From Porticoccaceae bacterium UBA1989 (GTDB lineage: Bacteria > Pseudomonadota > Gammaproteobacteria > Pseudomonadales > Porticoccaceae), in the NCBI GenBank assembly GCA_002335945.1, contig DDDD01000097.1, positions 1,093 through 7,971 on the forward strand: a stretch of DNA of 6,879 nt. The letters are read 5' to 3'. Numbering within the stretch: the stretch's first letter is position 1; every line of letters starts with the position of its first letter. A program made the position numbers and the translations under genes. Below, in pieces: positions 5,596 to 6,879 of this stretch. The notes beneath the pieces were generated by a model. That model was not told where the DNA came from, searched no databases, and saw only the letters and a program-made list of their open reading frames with translations.

Positions 5596-5786
5596 TATTT
5601 AGAGTCTCTGAGCTTTTCGTCGGTCTCAAGCTGTCGTGCCTGAGTCTCAAGCATGACTGGAATCCCCTCGCGAATGGGATACGCCAGACCACTGGCCCGA
5701 CAGATCAATTCTTGATTGGCTTCGTCATACTCGAGAGGTGCCTTGCTAACAGGGCAAACCAAGATGCTTAGTAGCTTTTTATCCAC
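5595..5786 (-). CDS. Trm112/YcaR-like small protein (UPF0434)
   Basis: A 63-residue member of the bacterial YcaR/Trm112-like family, recognised from KLLSILVCPVSKAPL near the N-terminus and LAYPIREGIPVMLETQAR (35-52). Eukaryotic Trm112 activates RNA and protein methyltransferases; the bacterial role is not settled. C11 and C29 are kept, but position 14, cysteine in the E. coli CPVC motif, is serine here (CPVS), so a full zinc knuckle is unlikely. The start is GTG (5786-5784), supported by AAAGGA eight bases upstream and the lack of any in-frame ATG before M45. In many gammaproteobacteria this gene sits between lpxK and kdsB; here it is coupled to a HIT gene instead. Confidence 0.9.
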   Translation of the reverse strand: MDKKLLSILVCPVSKAPLEYDEANQELICRASGLAYPIREGIPVMLETQARQLETDEKLRDSK

Positions 5787-5820
5787 TGTATTCGTCCTTT
5801 AAAAAACCGCATAAGTGTAC

Positions 5821-5860
5821 GCAAAAACCAGCCAAACCGCCATATTTGAGGTGGTTTGGC
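5821..5860 (-). terminator. Rho-independent terminator after the M23 peptidase gene
   Basis: GCCAAACC (5831-5838) pairs with GGTTTGGC (5853-5860), and the stem extends inward to 11 pairs including one G-T. On the minus strand it is followed by TGGTTTTTG. It lies 49 bases past the M23 stop codon and separates that gene from the Trm112-HIT pair, which therefore probably has its own promoter in the 20-odd bases before its ribosome site or within the terminator. Only a weak TACACT hexamer is visible there. Confidence 0.8.
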
Positions 5861-5908
5861 GGCGTAAATTGTAAAGGTTTAGGCGTTTTTTACTCTTGAA
5901 GGGGCGCT

Positions 5909-6763
5909 CTAACGAACAGGAAGCGCCTTTAATACCAGTACGGGATCGATACGCACCTGTCGCCAATTCATGCGCCAGTCCAAATGTGGGCCTGTTGCTC
6001 GGCCCGTCGAACCCACTTTGGCAATAGGTTTGCCACGCTCTACACGCATGCCCTCTTCCACAAGAATATCGCTCAGGTGAAGAAAGGTGGAACTAAGCCC
6101 ATGCCCATGATCAACAATCAATGTGCCGCCAGAATAAAAAAGATCCCTGTGGGCAAGGCGCACAACCCCTGAGGCAGGCGACATCACTAGGGTTCCTGTA
6201 GGCGCCGCATAATCAACGCCGTAATGGGGACTTTTGGGAATACCATTATAGAAGCGCTGGCTGCCATACACGCCAGTAACTGGTCCTTCCAGAGGGCGTT
6301 GAAAGCCATCGAGAAAATCTAGGCTGTCGGTAATATCTTTGCGAGCACGCTTTACTAACATTGAGTCATTGCGAATGCGGGCTGTGTCTTCAGCTCTGGG
6401 GGTCACGGTTTTTTGCGGGACACCTTCAACCCGCTGAATCTTATAGTCTCGCTTGAGCACAGCAAACTGCTCAGTGGTTTTAACCCCACTTGGGCTCGTG
6501 AGTGATACTTCTATTCTGGGCTGCGCCTCACGTCCTAGACCCAGTAAAAATTGACCCTGGGGAGTCACCTGAAGAGGCTGCTTATTGTAGCTGGCCTGAT
6601 AGCCCGCCGGTATTTCACCCAACAATAATGCGCCCTGCTCTAAACTGCCGTGCAGGCGCAATGTCTCAGCCGAAGCAACTAACGAACAGGCGCCTAACAA
6701 GAGGCTAACAAAGGCTGACAGCCAAAAACGGCTGCTCTGATTGTGGGTGCGTTTATTCATCAT
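5909..6763 (-). CDS. Exported M23 (LytM-type) metallopeptidase
   Basis: M23 peptidases are zinc endopeptidases that cut peptidoglycan cross-links, or non-catalytic amidase activators. The 284-residue protein starts with a signal sequence: basic residues, then a hydrophobic stretch at about 14-31. It could be cleaved after A32 (ASA-E) or treated as a lipoprotein at C26 (LLGAC). An all-beta N-terminal region precedes the LytM domain (about 155-278), which has HYGVD (H180, D184), DHGHGLSSTFLHLS (H229) and TGPHLDW (H260, D262). The usual HxH motif is HLD here, so aspartate replaces the last zinc-binding histidine. I believe this occurs in a known subfamily, so activity is not excluded. Its ATG overlaps the upstream gene's stop (TAATG), suggesting an operon. 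A second ATG follows immediately. Confidence 0.92.
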   Translation of the reverse strand: MMNKRTHNQSSRFWLSAFVSLLLGACSLVASAETLRLHGSLEQGALLLGEIPAGYQASYNKQPLQVTPQGQFLLGLGREAQPRIEVSLTSPSGVKTTEQFAVLKRDYKIQRVEGVPQKTVTPRAEDTARIRNDSMLVKRARKDITDSLDFLDGFQRPLEGPVTGVYGSQRFYNGIPKSPHYGVDYAAPTGTLVMSPASGVVRLAHRDLFYSGGTLIVDHGHGLSSTFLHLSDILVEEGMRVERGKPIAKVGSTGRATGPHLDWRMNWRQVRIDPVLVLKALPVR

Positions 6764-6879
6764 TATTTCTCTTCTGGCTTAACATCTTCGATATTAACGT
6801 AGGGAGTAATGGATTCTAAGGTGCAGTGCATCGATCTTCCAATAACATTAAAATAAGCAAATTTGGCACAGAGCTGACC
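6763..6879 (-). CDS. C-terminal end of an unrecognised protein (partial)
   Basis: The minus strand is open from the window edge for 38 codons to a TAA at 6765-6763, giving a fragment that includes CAKFAYFNVIGRSMHC and ends ITPYVNIEDVKPEEK. The stop overlaps the M23 start by one base, the same TAATG arrangement as the Trm112-HIT junction, and the M23 ribosome site (AGAAGAG) lies inside its last codons. This supports a real upstream gene in the same operon. I do not recognise the family. No domain motif is visible in so short a piece, and the start is outside the window. Confidence 0.6.
   Translation of the reverse strand, partial: GQLCAKFAYFNVIGRSMHCTLESITPYVNIEDVKPEEK

Overview
The window looks like ordinary chromosome from a gammaproteobacterium. 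The strongest evidence is the block alaS - lysC - csrA - tRNA-Ser(GCU), all on the minus strand. From memory, the same order occurs in Pseudomonas and relatives (alaS - lysC - rsmA/csrA - tRNA-Ser, often followed by tRNA-Arg genes). Intermediate base composition and the protein sequences suggest a marine or Cellvibrionales-like lineage, but no gene here fixes the genus.

Everything recognisable is transcribed on the minus strand, so transcription runs from high to low coordinates. At 6879-6763 is the C-terminal end of an unrecognised protein, whose stop overlaps the start of a secreted M23 (LytM-type) metallopeptidase (6763-5909). That gene is followed by a good terminator (5821-5860). Next is a small GTG-started Trm112/YcaR-like protein (5786-5595), which overlaps by one base a histidine-triad (HIT) protein (5595-5233). 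The 3' end of the HIT gene is part of a three-copy 19-bp tandem repeat in which every copy keeps the stop codon. Then come alanyl-tRNA synthetase (5103-2503), a probable terminator, aspartokinase (2394-1159), a structured leader rich in GGA motifs, and the RNA-binding regulator CsrA (996-793) with its own terminator-like hairpin.

The left 790 bases hold one RNA gene, tRNA-Ser(GCU) (514-424, CCA encoded), with a strong terminator three bases after it. Around it lies a dense mosaic of short hairpins and repeats. The 5' end of the tRNA plus its upstream flank is duplicated as a perfect 28-bp direct repeat 153 bp away. Three copies of a CAAAATG/CATTTTG hairpin unit are present. Farther left is a second, decayed 'tRNA end - terminator - tail' unit that parallels the one behind tRNA-Ser.

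Functionally the genes cover translation (AlaRS, tRNA-Ser, and perhaps the Trm112-like protein), entry into the aspartate amino-acid pathway (LysC), global post-transcriptional control (CsrA), nucleotide phosphoramidate hydrolysis (HIT) and cell-wall processing (M23). I found no defence system, transposon, CRISPR array or biosynthetic cluster. The most interesting signals are in the non-coding DNA: the tRNA 5'-end duplication and hairpin family, the csrA leader, and the stop-codon-carrying tandem repeat.
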